The notes beneath the pieces were generated by a model. The model ran no database searches. It worked only from the letters and a program-made list of their open reading frames with translations, and was not told the DNA's origin. DNA of 64,000 nt, taken from the NCBI RefSeq assembly GCF_022879575.1, contig NZ_CP084262.1, forward strand, positions 310,001 to 374,000. The letters are read 5' to 3'. Each line of letters begins with the position of its first letter. Positions within the stretch are counted from its first letter, which is position 1. Position numbers and translations under genes: made by a program. Shown here in pieces: positions 16,026 through 24,897 of this stretch. This stretch comes from Caballeronia sp. SL2Y3 (lineage in GTDB: Bacteria; Pseudomonadota; Gammaproteobacteria; Burkholderiales; Burkholderiaceae).

Positions 16026-17807
16026 TCAGCGCGCGCGGCGCTTGAGCCAGGAGGACACCGCGACCACCAGCGCGATCAGCACGATGAGCGTGGTCGAGAC
16101 CGCCGCCAGCGTCGGTGTGACCGCGAGCTGAATGTCGTCCCACATTTGCTTGGGCAGCGTCGAGTTGATGCCGCCGCTCACGAAGATGGCGATGGTGAGA
16201 TCGTCGAAGGAGACGAGGAACGCGAACAGGAATGCGGCTGTCACGCTCGCCATCAGAAGCGGCAGCACGACCGACGTGATGCGCCGCAACGGCGATGCGC
16301 CCATCACGCGCGCGGCGTCGTCGAGCCGCCAGTCGAAACGCTGGAAGCCCGCCGCGAGCGTGACCACGACATACGGAATGGCGAGCACCGTATGACCGAT
16401 CACGAGGCCGAGGTTGGTTCCCGTGAGCCCGAAACGGCCGAACAGATACAGAAGCCCGACCGCCACGACGATGCGCGGCACGATCAACGGCGCGACCAGC
16501 AGCGCGAATACCGGCTTGCTCGCGCGGCGCGGCATGCGCGTCATGGCGAGCGTCGCGCCAAAGCCGAGCAGAAGCGACAACAACGCGGTGCCGAGTCCGA
16601 CTTCGAACGAACGCACGATGGCGCTGTGCCATACGGGCGATTCGAGAAAGGTGCCGAACCATCGCGTGCTCACGAGCTTCGGCGGAAACGCGATGTAGTC
16701 GCTCTTCGTGAACGCATACGGAATGACCGACAGCACCGGCACGACCAGCATCGCCATGATGACGCACGTGTACAGTCCGAGCGGGCTCGCCGCGCGTGCG
16801 GTCGTATCCGCGTGGACCTTGCGGCGCATGAGGAAAGGCGCGAAGAAGCGCCCTGCCGCGATGAGCACCCGCAGCCTCAAGCCTGCCGCACGGGAGCCGC
16901 GCGAGCGCTCGGTGACTTCGCCTGTCAGCGAGGTGAGTCCGACCATACGGTCATAGACGAAGAAGATGACGATGGAACAGACCAGCAACACGGTCGAAAG
17001 CGCGCCGGCGAACTTCATGTCGAAGAGCTCGAGCACGGACGAAATCACGAGCTGCGCGATCATCGTTTCTTTCGGCGAGCCGAGCAGCGCCGGCACGATG
17101 AAGAAGCCGAGGCTCGAAATGAACACGAGCAAGCCCGCCGCCGCGACGCCCGGCGACGACAGCGGCAGAAACACGGTGAAGAAGCTCGTGCTGCGATCGG
17201 CGCCGAGGGTTTCGGCGGCCTGCGCGAGGCGCTCGTCGATGCCGCGCATGACCGGAAGCATGGTCATCACGGCGAGCGGCAGCATCGAATGCACCATGCC
17301 GATGAGCACGCCCGTCAGCGACGGAATGGTGCCGCTCGTCTCGCGGACGAGGCCGAGCGACAGCGCGATGGTCGAGAGTACGCCGGTCTTCGACAGCAGC
17401 AGCATCCACGCGTAGGTCTTGACGAGATAGCTGGTCCAGAACGGCAGCATGATCCACAGCAGCCAGCGTTCGCGCACGCGCTCGGACAGACGGCTCAACA
17501 GGTAAGCGACCGGATACCCGAGCAGGATGGACAGCGCGGCCGTCAAGAACGAGATGCCGAAGGTGATCCCCAGCACCTTCGCGTAGACCGGCGTGCGCGC
17601 GATGCGCTCGAACTGCGCGAAGCCGATCTGCCCTTCCGCGCTGACGAGGCCGCCTTGCAGAATCTCGCCCACCGGCACGATGAAAAACACGAGCAGAAAA
17701 ACGAGCGTCGGCAGAATCGGCAGGATGCGCAGCGAGCGCGCGATCCACACCGAACGCCCGCGCCGCGATGCCTCGTTCTCGCGTTGCGCATGCAGTGCAA
17801 GGGTCAT
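16026..17807 (-). CDS. ABC transporter permease, two fused permease domains (PotB-PotC type)
   Basis: 593-residue inner-membrane protein holding two tandem binding-protein-dependent permease domains. The first has its EAA-loop near residues 190-210 (AAETLGADRSTSFFTVFLPL) and the second near residues 500-520 (AARVMGASPLRRITSVVLPL); a cytoplasmic linker around residues 285-330 separates them. Separate PotB and PotC proteins are about 280 residues each, so this is a natural fusion of both, as in Fe(III)-type permeases. Nine bases separate it from the ATPase gene upstream. GAGGA lies before the ATG. The operon order binding protein, ATPase, permease matches spermidine/putrescine/thiamine/2-aminoethylphosphonate-type importers; the substrate is unknown. 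Confidence 0.9.
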   Translation of the reverse strand: MTLALHAQRENEASRRGRSVWIARSLRILPILPTLVFLLVFFIVPVGEILQGGLVSAEGQIGFAQFERIARTPVYAKVLGITFGISFLTAALSILLGYPVAYLLSRLSERVRERWLLWIMLPFWTSYLVKTYAWMLLLSKTGVLSTIALSLGLVRETSGTIPSLTGVLIGMVHSMLPLAVMTMLPVMRGIDERLAQAAETLGADRSTSFFTVFLPLSSPGVAAAGLLVFISSLGFFIVPALLGSPKETMIAQLVISSVLELFDMKFAGALSTVLLVCSIVIFFVYDRMVGLTSLTGEVTERSRGSRAAGLRLRVLIAAGRFFAPFLMRRKVHADTTARAASPLGLYTCVIMAMLVVPVLSVIPYAFTKSDYIAFPPKLVSTRWFGTFLESPVWHSAIVRSFEVGLGTALLSLLLGFGATLAMTRMPRRASKPVFALLVAPLIVPRIVVAVGLLYLFGRFGLTGTNLGLVIGHTVLAIPYVVVTLAAGFQRFDWRLDDAARVMGASPLRRITSVVLPLLMASVTAAFLFAFLVSFDDLTIAIFVSGGINSTLPKQMWDDIQLAVTPTLAAVSTTLIVLIALVVAVSSWLKRRAR

Positions 17808-17816
17808 GACATGTCC

Positions 17817-18878
17817 TCAGGCGGAGAGCAGCGTCGTGCGATACGGGTCCCACACGAGGCCCACCCGATCGCCGATGCGCGGGCTCACGCTACGTTCGCA
17901 GCGCACGGTGAGCGCGCTGCCGTCGTTCATCGCGAGTTGCACGCGCGTGTCGCTGCCGAAGAACACGACGTCGGCGATCGTGCCGTCGACGAAGCCGCTT
18001 TGCGGTTCGACGAGACGCGGCGCTTCAGGACGCACCAGCAAGGTATGACGCGCGGCAGGTCTGATCGACGCCCCGAGCGGCAACGGAATGCGCCCGCCCG
18101 CCGCGAGCAGGATCGGCTCGCCGCCGCTCCCGCGCGCGTCGTCGAGCGCGCCTTCGAGCAGATTCGAGTGTCCGATGAAACCCGCCGCGAAACGCGTGGC
18201 GGGACGGTCGTAGAGATCGGCGGGCGTGCCCACCTGTTCGACGCGCGCCTGATTCATGAGGCAGATGCGGTCGGAGAGCGTCAGGGCTTCGTCCTGATCG
18301 TGCGTGACGTAGACGAAGGTCGCGCCGAGCTCCCTGTGCAGGCGGCGTATCTCGGCCTGCATGTGCTCGCGCAGTTTCTTGTCGAGCGCGCCGAGTGGTT
18401 CGTCGAGCAGGATCACCGATGGCCGATACGCGAAGCACCGTGCCAACGCGATACGTTGCTGCTGTCCGCCTGACAGCTCCTTTGGAAAACGCTTCGCGTA
18501 TTCGGTCATGCGCACCATGGCGAGCGATTCGTCGACGGCCGTGCGCACTTCGTGGCGTGATTTGCGGCGCATGCGCAAGCCATAGGCGACGTTGTCCCAC
18601 ACGCTCATGTGCGGAAAGAGCGCATAACTCTGGAACACCATGCCGATGCCGCGCTTGCCCGGCTCCGTGTGCGTCACGTCGCGCCCGTCTATCTCGATGC
18701 GTCCCGCACTCGGCGCGACGAGACCCGAGATCATCTGCAACAACGTGGTCTTGCCCGAACCCGAGGGACCGAGCAGCGTCAGGAACTCGCCCGCCTGCAC
18801 GGCGAGGTCCGTCGGTTCCAGCGCCGTCGTGTCGCCGTAGCGCTTGGCGATGCCGATCGCCTCGAGTTTCGAGCTCAT
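17817..18878 (-). CDS. ABC transporter ATP-binding protein (PotA-like, with TOBE domain)
   Basis: 353-residue ATPase of the CUT1/PotA group. Walker A is GPSGSGKTT, the Q-loop is GMVFQSYALFPH, the signature is LSGGQQQR, Walker B is VILLDEPLGALD and the switch His is in VTHDQDEAL. The last hundred residues form a TOBE-type domain (HTLLVRPEAPRL through LTVRCERSVSPRIGDRVGLVW) that regulates or stabilises the dimer. GAGGAG lies six bases before the ATG. The binding-protein gene is ten bases upstream and the permease gene nine bases downstream, so this is a tight operon. Confidence 0.92.
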   Translation of the reverse strand: MSSKLEAIGIAKRYGDTTALEPTDLAVQAGEFLTLLGPSGSGKTTLLQMISGLVAPSAGRIEIDGRDVTHTEPGKRGIGMVFQSYALFPHMSVWDNVAYGLRMRRKSRHEVRTAVDESLAMVRMTEYAKRFPKELSGGQQQRIALARCFAYRPSVILLDEPLGALDKKLREHMQAEIRRLHRELGATFVYVTHDQDEALTLSDRICLMNQARVEQVGTPADLYDRPATRFAAGFIGHSNLLEGALDDARGSGGEPILLAAGGRIPLPLGASIRPAARHTLLVRPEAPRLVEPQSGFVDGTIADVVFFGSDTRVQLAMNDGSALTVRCERSVSPRIGDRVGLVWDPYRTTLLSA

Positions 18879-18888
18879 CGTCCGCTCC

Positions 18889-19950
18889 TCAGGAAATGAT
18901 CCACGAATTGAATCGTTCGGTGACTTTCTGCCGGTTCGCTTCCCACCATTGCGGACTCGGCAGCTTCATGTCCCTGATGTTGTCCGGCGCGGTCGGCAGG
19001 AGCGTCGCGCGGTCGCGGCCGATGGTGTCGAACGCGCGCTTGTTGGTCGGCCCGTAGGCCAGCGTGCGCGTGAGCAGCGCCTGGCGCTTCGCGTCGGCGC
19101 AAAAGCGCACGAACTGCTTCGCCGCATCGGCGCGCGGCGTGCCCTTCGGAATGCCCCAGCCTTCGATCGAATAGAGACCCTGGTTCCACACGATCGCGAC
19201 CGGCGCGCCCGCATCCTTCGCGGCTTGCGCGCGGCCGTTCCAGGTCGAGATCATGTCGACGTCGCCGCTCTGGATTGCCTGCATCGCCTGCGCGCCGGAG
19301 GTCCACCAGATGTCGATGTGCGGCTTGATCTTGTCGAGGCTCCTGAAGGCGCGGTCCACGTCCAGCGGATAGAGCTTGTCGAGGGGCACGCCATCGGCGA
19401 GCAGCGCCTGTTCGAGCGTGTCGAGCGGACTGCGGCGCAGGCAGCGGCGGCCCGGAAATTTCTTGACGTCCCAGAAGTCCGCCCATGACTTCGGCCCGTT
19501 GTCCTTGAACTTGTCGGCGCGATACGCGAGCACCGTCGAATAGACGTCCACGCCGAGCCAGTTCGGCGTGATGGCCTCCGGCATGATGTCCGGAAAGTCG
19601 CCCGGCTTGAGGCCGATGGGTTCCAGCAGGCCCTTGGACTCCAGATACGGAATGTCGGCGGACAGCGTGAGCGTGGTCACGTCCCACACGTAGTTCTTCG
19701 TCTGCACCATCGCGGCGAACTGCGCGACCGGCTGCGATTCGCGCGCGACGCTCACGACCTTGATGCCGGTGGCTTTCTCGAACGGATCGTAGAACGCTTC
19801 GCGATAAGCCGTCGTGTACGGTCCGCCCGGGTCCGACACCACGATCTGCTTGCTCTCTGCACGCGCGGCGAGCGGCATTGCGCCGGCGACGGCGAGGGCG
19901 CCCGCGCCGTGCAGAATGCGGCGGCGCGTCGGGTTGAAGTCTTGCGTCAT
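18889..19950 (-). CDS. Periplasmic PotD-like substrate-binding protein with Tat signal
   Basis: 353-residue binding protein of the PotD/AfuA type. The N-terminus has a twin-arginine signal (TRRRILHGAGALAVAGAMPL, cleavage after AARA), so it is exported folded by the Tat system. The mature part begins KQIVVSDPGGPYTTAYREAF and contains ADIPYLESKGLLEPI, typical of extracellular solute-binding family 1. GGGAGA precedes the ATG at 19950. It is the first importer gene after the enoyl-CoA hydratase and supplies ligand to the fused permease. Family members bind polyamines, thiamine, aminoethylphosphonate, sugars or organic acids, so the ligand is not predictable. Confidence 0.9.
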   Translation of the reverse strand: MTQDFNPTRRRILHGAGALAVAGAMPLAARAESKQIVVSDPGGPYTTAYREAFYDPFEKATGIKVVSVARESQPVAQFAAMVQTKNYVWDVTTLTLSADIPYLESKGLLEPIGLKPGDFPDIMPEAITPNWLGVDVYSTVLAYRADKFKDNGPKSWADFWDVKKFPGRRCLRRSPLDTLEQALLADGVPLDKLYPLDVDRAFRSLDKIKPHIDIWWTSGAQAMQAIQSGDVDMISTWNGRAQAAKDAGAPVAIVWNQGLYSIEGWGIPKGTPRADAAKQFVRFCADAKRQALLTRTLAYGPTNKRAFDTIGRDRATLLPTAPDNIRDMKLPSPQWWEANRQKVTERFNSWIIS

Positions 19951-20001
19951 GTTCAGGTCTCCCGCACTGGGATTAAGAGGAACGGCCCGCTTCAGCCCGA
20001 T

Positions 20002-20763
20002 TTACTTCGCGCGCTTCTTGAAGAATTCTTCCATCATGCGTGCCGGCTCCCCGGAGTCGTACGCTTCGCGCTGGATGCGCATGCCCGCTTCGATGCAGTC
20101 GATGAAGCCCGGCTCCGTCATTTCGCGGAAACGCTGCTTGTCCAGACGCATGGCGACGGGCGGCTTGGCGGCGAGCTCGGTGGCGATCTCCAGTGCCTTT
20201 TCGAACACCTTCTCCTCCGGCACGAGGTGATGAATCAGGCCGATGCGATGGCATTCCTCCGCGTCCATCAGCCGTCCCGTGAGCGTGAGTTCGATGGTGC
20301 GCGACATGCCGAGCATCGAGTTCATGATCCACGGACCCGTGGTGCTGGCGATGCCCGCGTTGATTTCCGGCTGGCCCATGCGCACGCCCGGATGACCGAC
20401 GCGGATGTCCCCGAGCAGCGCCACTTGGAACGCCGAGCCTGCGGCCGTGCCGTTGAGCGCCATGACGAGCGGCTTCTTGAGGCCACGCAGTGCGGCGTAA
20501 TAGCGCTGCCATTCCTTGACCCATGCCACGGCGCGCTCGCCGTCGAAGTCGTGCGCTTCGGACAGGTCCTGTCCCGCCGAGAATGCGCGGTTGCCCGCGC
20601 CGGTCATGATGATCGCGGCCACTTCATCGTCGCCGTTGTAGCGGTCGAGCGCGTCGATGATCTTGTTTCGCATCGGCGTCGTCCACGCATTCAGGCGCTC
20701 CGGACGATTCAGCGTGATGACCGCGACGCGGCCGTGACTCGAGAACAGAACGTCGTCGTCCAT
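20002..20763 (-). CDS. Enoyl-CoA hydratase/isomerase-family protein
   Basis: 253-residue crotonase-fold enzyme. The oxyanion-hole segments are AFSAGQDLSEA near residue 65 and NGTAAGSAFQVALLGD near residue 110; the catalytic-region Glu lies in MGQPEINAGIASTTG near residue 136. It would hydrate or isomerise an enoyl-CoA in the cytoplasm. It is the first gene of the minus-strand operon with the importer and the acyl-CoA ligase. I use the ATG at 20763 (MDDDVLFSSHG) because upstream codons up to 20826 run through an inverted repeat and do not resemble the family; no clear ribosome-binding site is present. Confidence 0.88.
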   Translation of the reverse strand: MDDDVLFSSHGRVAVITLNRPERLNAWTTPMRNKIIDALDRYNGDDEVAAIIMTGAGNRAFSAGQDLSEAHDFDGERAVAWVKEWQRYYAALRGLKKPLVMALNGTAAGSAFQVALLGDIRVGHPGVRMGQPEINAGIASTTGPWIMNSMLGMSRTIELTLTGRLMDAEECHRIGLIHHLVPEEKVFEKALEIATELAAKPPVAMRLDKQRFREMTEPGFIDCIEAGMRIQREAYDSGEPARMMEEFFKKRAK

Positions 20764-20804
20764 AGTTATCGCTATGCAATAGTTGATGGTAGATTTCAAT
20801 ATAT

Positions 20805-20821
20805 CCGTATCAAAAATACGG
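20805..20821. promoter_or_regulatory. Inverted repeat, candidate operator of the CoA-ligase operon
   Basis: CCGTAT-CAAAA-ATACGG, perfect six-base arms, 41 bases upstream of the enoyl-CoA hydratase ATG. The IclR gene at the end of this operon is the likely binder. I found no second copy in the window. Confidence 0.45.
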
Positions 20822-21452
20822 TGCAAGCGGGTTTACGCGGTTGGCGGCGAGCCGGATTTCTCGGTCGCTGCCTTGGGAAGAGAGAGTTGATGCGTCAGCT
20901 GACATGCACGCGTAGCGTGCTCCGGACTGCGCCGCCTATGGCGTGACGAGCGGCCGCACGCTGACGGCCTTTCGGGAAGTGTTTGAAGTGCTTGATGGCA
21001 CCGTGACTGAATCCGACGCACGCGGCGACGGTCCGTAGTCGGATCAAAACCCATTGCTGCTCTGAACGGCCGGCAGTCGACTGGCGCCGGAAGCTCCATT
21101 GCGGAGAAACTCGCGCTGGAGCCATCTGTCGTATCGCCGTGTAGCAAGTGTTGCCTATCCCACGAACGCCTTGGAAATGTATGGCGGCAGTGTGCGCCGC
21201 TTCATATAACCATTTCAGAGATAAATCGCGGACGCTGTGGTCATTGGCAGGTCGGTCACGCTAGAGCGGGGTGCGTCGCTTGACGAGAGTTGCCGGCTCC
21301 CTCGGCGGGTCACTAGCGTACATTGGCGCCTGGTACCTAGCGGCGAGCAGCGTTCGAGACAGATAGAAGATGGCTGTCGACGCCACGATCCAAATCGCCG
21401 ACGACCGACGAGCCGATCTGTCGATGGTCAGTGATTGCGAGGCGAGCGAAAA
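20822..21452. other. Intergenic region without a recognisable gene
   Basis: About 630 bases between the divergent hydratase and esterase genes. Overlapping short open frames on the minus strand (about 20833-21147) are arginine-rich, lack a ribosome-binding site and match no family I know. They may be remnants of a lost gene. Promoters for both flanking genes must lie here, but I could not place them beyond the inverted repeat at 20805. Confidence 0.5.
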
Positions 21453-22661
21453 ATGACTGCGATCTTCAAGGATGAGCTTCACGATCAACTCGGAACGTGG
21501 CCGCTTGGGTACATTCCATACGGCGGTGCGGACTATGGAGAGATCGAGGCTATCGCACGTGCGGTTGGTGACGGAGGCGATAGCGACTTCCATGATGCGT
21601 GGACCGCAGCTGCAGACCGCATGATGGAGGATGGACACCGTGCCGAAGCAGAGGGACATCGGGCAAGCGCGCGGGAGACCTTCCTGAGGGCCGCGTGCTT
21701 TTACGGCAAGTCGTTCCATCCATTGTTCGGTCGGCCGGTCGATCCGCGTGTAATTGCAGGTTCGCGAAAGCAGATCGCGGCGTTCGAGCGTGGACTGGCG
21801 CTGAGCGAGGTGCCAATTACCCCGCGCCATATCCAGTTCGAAGGGAACTCGCTGCTTGCCTACGTCATACCAGCACAAGGCCGCGCCCACGGAGTCCGGC
21901 CACTGCTGATCTTCAACAATGGCTACGATGCCACGATCACCGACCTGTTCTTTGCTTCCGCAGTCGCCGCGTCAAGAAGAGGCTATCACTCGTTGATCTT
22001 CGACGGTCCGGGCCAGGGCACGACTTTGGTCGAACATGACGTCAAGCTCAGGCCGGACTGGGAAACGGTGATTGAAGCGGTAGTGGATTTTGCAGAAGCG
22101 TTGCCGAACGTCGATCCGCGAAAGATCGCGCTGTGCGGATGGAGTTTGGGTGGCTATCTGGCGCCACGTGCGGCGTCTGTCGAGCGTCGTCTTGCGGCCT
22201 GTGTTGCAGACCCCGCGCTGCCCTCCGTGGCGGATGGCTTCCGCGCTTACGTCATGCGGCTCGGCGCGAGCCGTGATGAGGCGGCAAACCTGGGTGAGAT
22301 GTCTGCGGCGCTGATGGAACGACTGACGCAGATCGTGGCGAACGACCGGAAGCTGTCTTGGAGTGTCGTGAAACGCGGCTACTGGGTGAATGGCGCTGCA
22401 ACGCTGCGAGAATACCTGGCGTCAGTCGAGAATTACACGATGGATGGGCGCATCGAAGACATCCGCTGTCCGACCCTGTTCACACTGGCCGAGAACGATA
22501 CGCTCGCCGCCGGAACCCAGCGTTTCTTCGATGCATTGCGGTGTCCAAAGACGCTGGTTCGCTTCAGCAGCGATCAGGGTGCGGGCGAGCATTGCGAGAT
22601 GCGCAATCGCTCGCTGGTGAACCGGCGTGTGCTGGATTGGTTGGATGGGGTGCTCGATTAG
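21453..22661 (+). CDS. Alpha/beta hydrolase (DUF1100/FrsA-like, dipeptidyl-aminopeptidase type)
   Basis: 402-residue alpha/beta hydrolase with an all-helical N-terminal half (residues 1-130), as in the FrsA/2,6-dihydropseudooxynicotine-hydrolase group. The nucleophile is Ser231 in GWSLGG, the acid is probably the Asp in AENDTLA, and the base His lies in GAGEHCEM near the end. These enzymes cleave C-C, ester or amide bonds of medium-size ketones or amides. I choose the ATG at 21453 (MTAIFKDE); a TTG at 21435 would add six residues. It stands alone; the neighbours on both sides run on the minus strand. The substrate is unknown. Confidence 0.83.
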   Translation: MTAIFKDELHDQLGTWPLGYIPYGGADYGEIEAIARAVGDGGDSDFHDAWTAAADRMMEDGHRAEAEGHRASARETFLRAACFYGKSFHPLFGRPVDPRVIAGSRKQIAAFERGLALSEVPITPRHIQFEGNSLLAYVIPAQGRAHGVRPLLIFNNGYDATITDLFFASAVAASRRGYHSLIFDGPGQGTTLVEHDVKLRPDWETVIEAVVDFAEALPNVDPRKIALCGWSLGGYLAPRAASVERRLAACVADPALPSVADGFRAYVMRLGASRDEAANLGEMSAALMERLTQIVANDRKLSWSVVKRGYWVNGAATLREYLASVENYTMDGRIEDIRCPTLFTLAENDTLAAGTQRFFDALRCPKTLVRFSSDQGAGEHCEMRNRSLVNRRVLDWLDGVLD

Positions 22662-22939
22662 GTAACAAGGCATGCGCGTTTGAATCGACTATCGCATCGA
22701 CAGGCCGTGACGACCTGTTCAGCGGCTGCTCTTGAGCGGCCCGAATGTCGCCTGAGGGTCGGGTTGCGTCAGCCCCGCCCTCGAAACCATCGCCAGAAAG
22801 CGGCCGGTGGAATTCCGCTTCCCGAAAACGGCCTGCCGTCAGCACGCTCCCGACCCGCAACGGCCAGCCGTGGTTTCCTGAAGCGGCCGTTCACGGTCGC
22901 ACATCCAACCGATGACCGCGTATGCCTCGACAACGAGTG

Positions 22940-23884
22940 CTAGGAAGCATGAGCCTGCACGAGCACGTCCCACGGCGCGGGAGACGGAAAGATCTCCTGC
23001 AAGAATCCGACAAACGCTCTCACCGCCGGATTGCTGCGGCGGCTCTCGGGCCACACTGCATGCAGATGGAATCGGTCATAAGCGAACTCATGCAGCACGG
23101 GTACGAGTTCGCGCCGTCGAACGAACGGCGCCGCGATATACGTCGTCGAGATGCCGATACCGGCGCCGGCCGCCAACGTCACGGCGATCGCGTCGCTGAC
23201 GTCGATAATCAAACTCGACGCAGGCGTGAACTCGATGAGCTTGCCGCCCACGTCGAATGGCCACGCAGCCTCCTGTCCCGTCGACTGATATCTGAAGTTC
23301 ACGCAATCGTGTTGCATGAGATCGTTGGGATGCTGCGGTGAGCCTCGGTCCCGCAGATATCCGGGCGACGCGAACGCGCAGATCCGATGCGGAGCAAGAC
23401 GGCGCGCGATCAACCGCGTGTCGCCGGGATCGCCGACGCGAATGGCGACATCCACGCCCTCCTCGATCAGGTCGACGTATCGATCGCTCAGGCGCACGTC
23501 GACGGTCACTTTCGGATGTTGCCGTCGAAACGCGGGCAACGCGGGCGCAAGGATGTTCACGCCGACGGGCAGCGGCGCCGTCACCTTGAGCGTTCCGGCC
23601 GGCTCCGCGCGTGCGGCGGCGACGCCTTGCTCGATACCTTCCGCCTCGCGCAATAGGCGTTGCGTGCGCTCCAGAAGATCGCGTCCCTCCGGCGTCAGCG
23701 TCAGTGAGCGCGTGGTCCGGCTGAACAGCCTGAGCCCGAAATGCTGCTCCAGCCGCTGGATGCTCTTGCTTATGGCCGATGGCGAAACGGACAGCGAACG
23801 CGCGGCAGCCGTATAGCTGCCAAGCGATGCCGCACGCGCGAAGGCGATCAGCCCAGTTAGTCTTTCGACAGCGATTTGTTCCAT
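22940..23884 (-). CDS. LysR-family transcriptional regulator
   Basis: 314-residue LysR-type regulator of the DsdC/PecT-like, CrgA-type group. The helix-turn-helix is residues 5-60 (LIAFARAASLGSYTAAARSL then AISKSIQRLEQHFGLRLFSR), followed by the effector domain (GTLKVTAPLPVGVNILAPAL). I take the ATG at 23884 (MEQIAVERL) because the helix-turn-helix begins there; the upstream codons to 23929 do not look conserved. It is divergent from the SDR gene at 23989 across about 100 bases, the usual arrangement for a LysR that controls a neighbouring oxidoreductase. A perfect ATGATG-G-CATCAT repeat overlaps its start codon (23883-23895). Confidence 0.9.
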   Translation of the reverse strand: MEQIAVERLTGLIAFARAASLGSYTAAARSLSVSPSAISKSIQRLEQHFGLRLFSRTTRSLTLTPEGRDLLERTQRLLREAEGIEQGVAAARAEPAGTLKVTAPLPVGVNILAPALPAFRRQHPKVTVDVRLSDRYVDLIEEGVDVAIRVGDPGDTRLIARRLAPHRICAFASPGYLRDRGSPQHPNDLMQHDCVNFRYQSTGQEAAWPFDVGGKLIEFTPASSLIIDVSDAIAVTLAAGAGIGISTTYIAAPFVRRRELVPVLHEFAYDRFHLHAVWPESRRSNPAVRAFVGFLQEIFPSPAPWDVLVQAHAS

Positions 23885-23988
23885 GATGGCATCATTAAAA
23901 CGAACCATAGCCTGATTATCAAGCTGCATTTCGCGAATTAACCTTCTTCCATCGACGCCACACCGGCGAAGTCAACGAGGAGAAGGAC

Positions 23989-24756
23989 ATGAACGCGAAT
24001 ACGAAAGCGCAGGACGAAAAGGCCACGGAAGTTCGCAACGGCGCACTGGCGGGGAAGACCGCACTCATTTTCGGCGGAACGTCGGGGATCGGGCTCGACG
24101 CGGCGCTTCAGGCGCAGCGCGTGGGCGCGGAGGTGATCGTCGTGGGAAGATCGGCGGATACGGCTCAACGCGTCGCCGCGCAACATGGCTTCGCCGGCTG
24201 GCGCGCAGCCGACGTAACCGACGCAGATGCGCTGCAACAGGCGGTCCGCGACATTCCGAAGGTCGATCATCTGGTCTTGCTGGCCGGCACTTTCGTCGCG
24301 GGGACGGTGCGCGAGGCGGACGTCGCGCATCTGCGGAACGCGTTCGAGGAGCGCATCTGGGCGGCCGTGCACGTCATTCGCGCGCTCGGCGACCGCTTGA
24401 GCGCCGATGGCTCGATCACGTTCATCTCGGGCAGTCTCGCCGACCGTCCGAACGCCTACGGCACCGCGGTGCTCGCGGCAGCATCGGCTGCGATGGAAGC
24501 GCTCGCGCGCGGCCTCGCGCTCGAACTCGCGCCGGTGCGCGTCAACACGCTGTCGCCCGGTCCGATCGATACGCCGATCCTGCGCAAGGCGCTTGGCGAC
24601 GCGTGCGATGCGGTCGTCGCAAACATGGAGAAGACGCTGCCGCTGCATCGTCTCGGCACAGCCAGCGAAGCCGGCGCCGGCGTGGTGTTCCTGATGACCA
24701 ATGGCTTCATGAACGGAGCCACGCTCAACGTCGATGGCGGCGCGCGCCTCGTGTAA
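23989..24756 (+). CDS. SDR-family protein lacking the catalytic Tyr-Lys pair
   Basis: 255-residue short-chain dehydrogenase/reductase fold. The nucleotide-binding motif is intact (TALIFGGTSGIGLDAAL) and the NNAG-like region is LVLLAGTF. Strand 5 has TFISGSLADRP with the usual Ser. Where family members have YxxSK, this protein has L-A-A-A-S (VLAAASAAMEALARGLA), so the catalytic Tyr and Lys appear absent; the nearest Tyr is seven residues earlier. The C-terminus is normal (VRVNTLSPGPIDTPI, NGATLNVDGGARLV). It may use different chemistry or only bind a ligand. A strong GGAGAAGG precedes the ATG, and the divergent LysR gene probably regulates it. Confidence 0.85.
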   Translation: MNANTKAQDEKATEVRNGALAGKTALIFGGTSGIGLDAALQAQRVGAEVIVVGRSADTAQRVAAQHGFAGWRAADVTDADALQQAVRDIPKVDHLVLLAGTFVAGTVREADVAHLRNAFEERIWAAVHVIRALGDRLSADGSITFISGSLADRPNAYGTAVLAAASAAMEALARGLALELAPVRVNTLSPGPIDTPILRKALGDACDAVVANMEKTLPLHRLGTASEAGAGVVFLMTNGFMNGATLNVDGGARLV

Positions 24757-24897
24757 CGCCCAGGCCAACGGAGTCGCGCCGAAGGAATCATGTGCCCGGA
24801 TAGAGCCGCAGTGCCGCGCGCCGCACAATCACCTTGCGCGGGCCAAATGGCAACGGCCGGACCTCCCAAAGCGGCACGTGAAGTGCGCCTGCGTTGG

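Noticed and set aside
16003..16767. N-terminal extension of the acyl-CoA ligase frame
   Set aside because: This segment lies inside the permease gene in another frame, is arginine-rich and has no family similarity; the ligase is complete from 16002.
15912..18473. Very long plus-strand open frame opposite the CoA-ligase, permease and ATPase genes
   Set aside because: It is arginine/histidine-rich and low-complexity, as expected for the antisense frame of GC-rich coding DNA. The minus-strand genes have complete family motifs.
22662..22939. GC-rich stretches with CGGCCG-like words (also near 20960-21130, 26740 and 54520)
   Set aside because: They look alike to the eye and might be a dispersed repeat, but I could not align them well enough to claim it.
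23883..23895. ATGATG-G-CATCAT dyad over a LysR start codon as an operator
   Set aside because: Short and overlaps the start codon; it lacks the T-N11-A pattern, so I mention it only in the gene entry.
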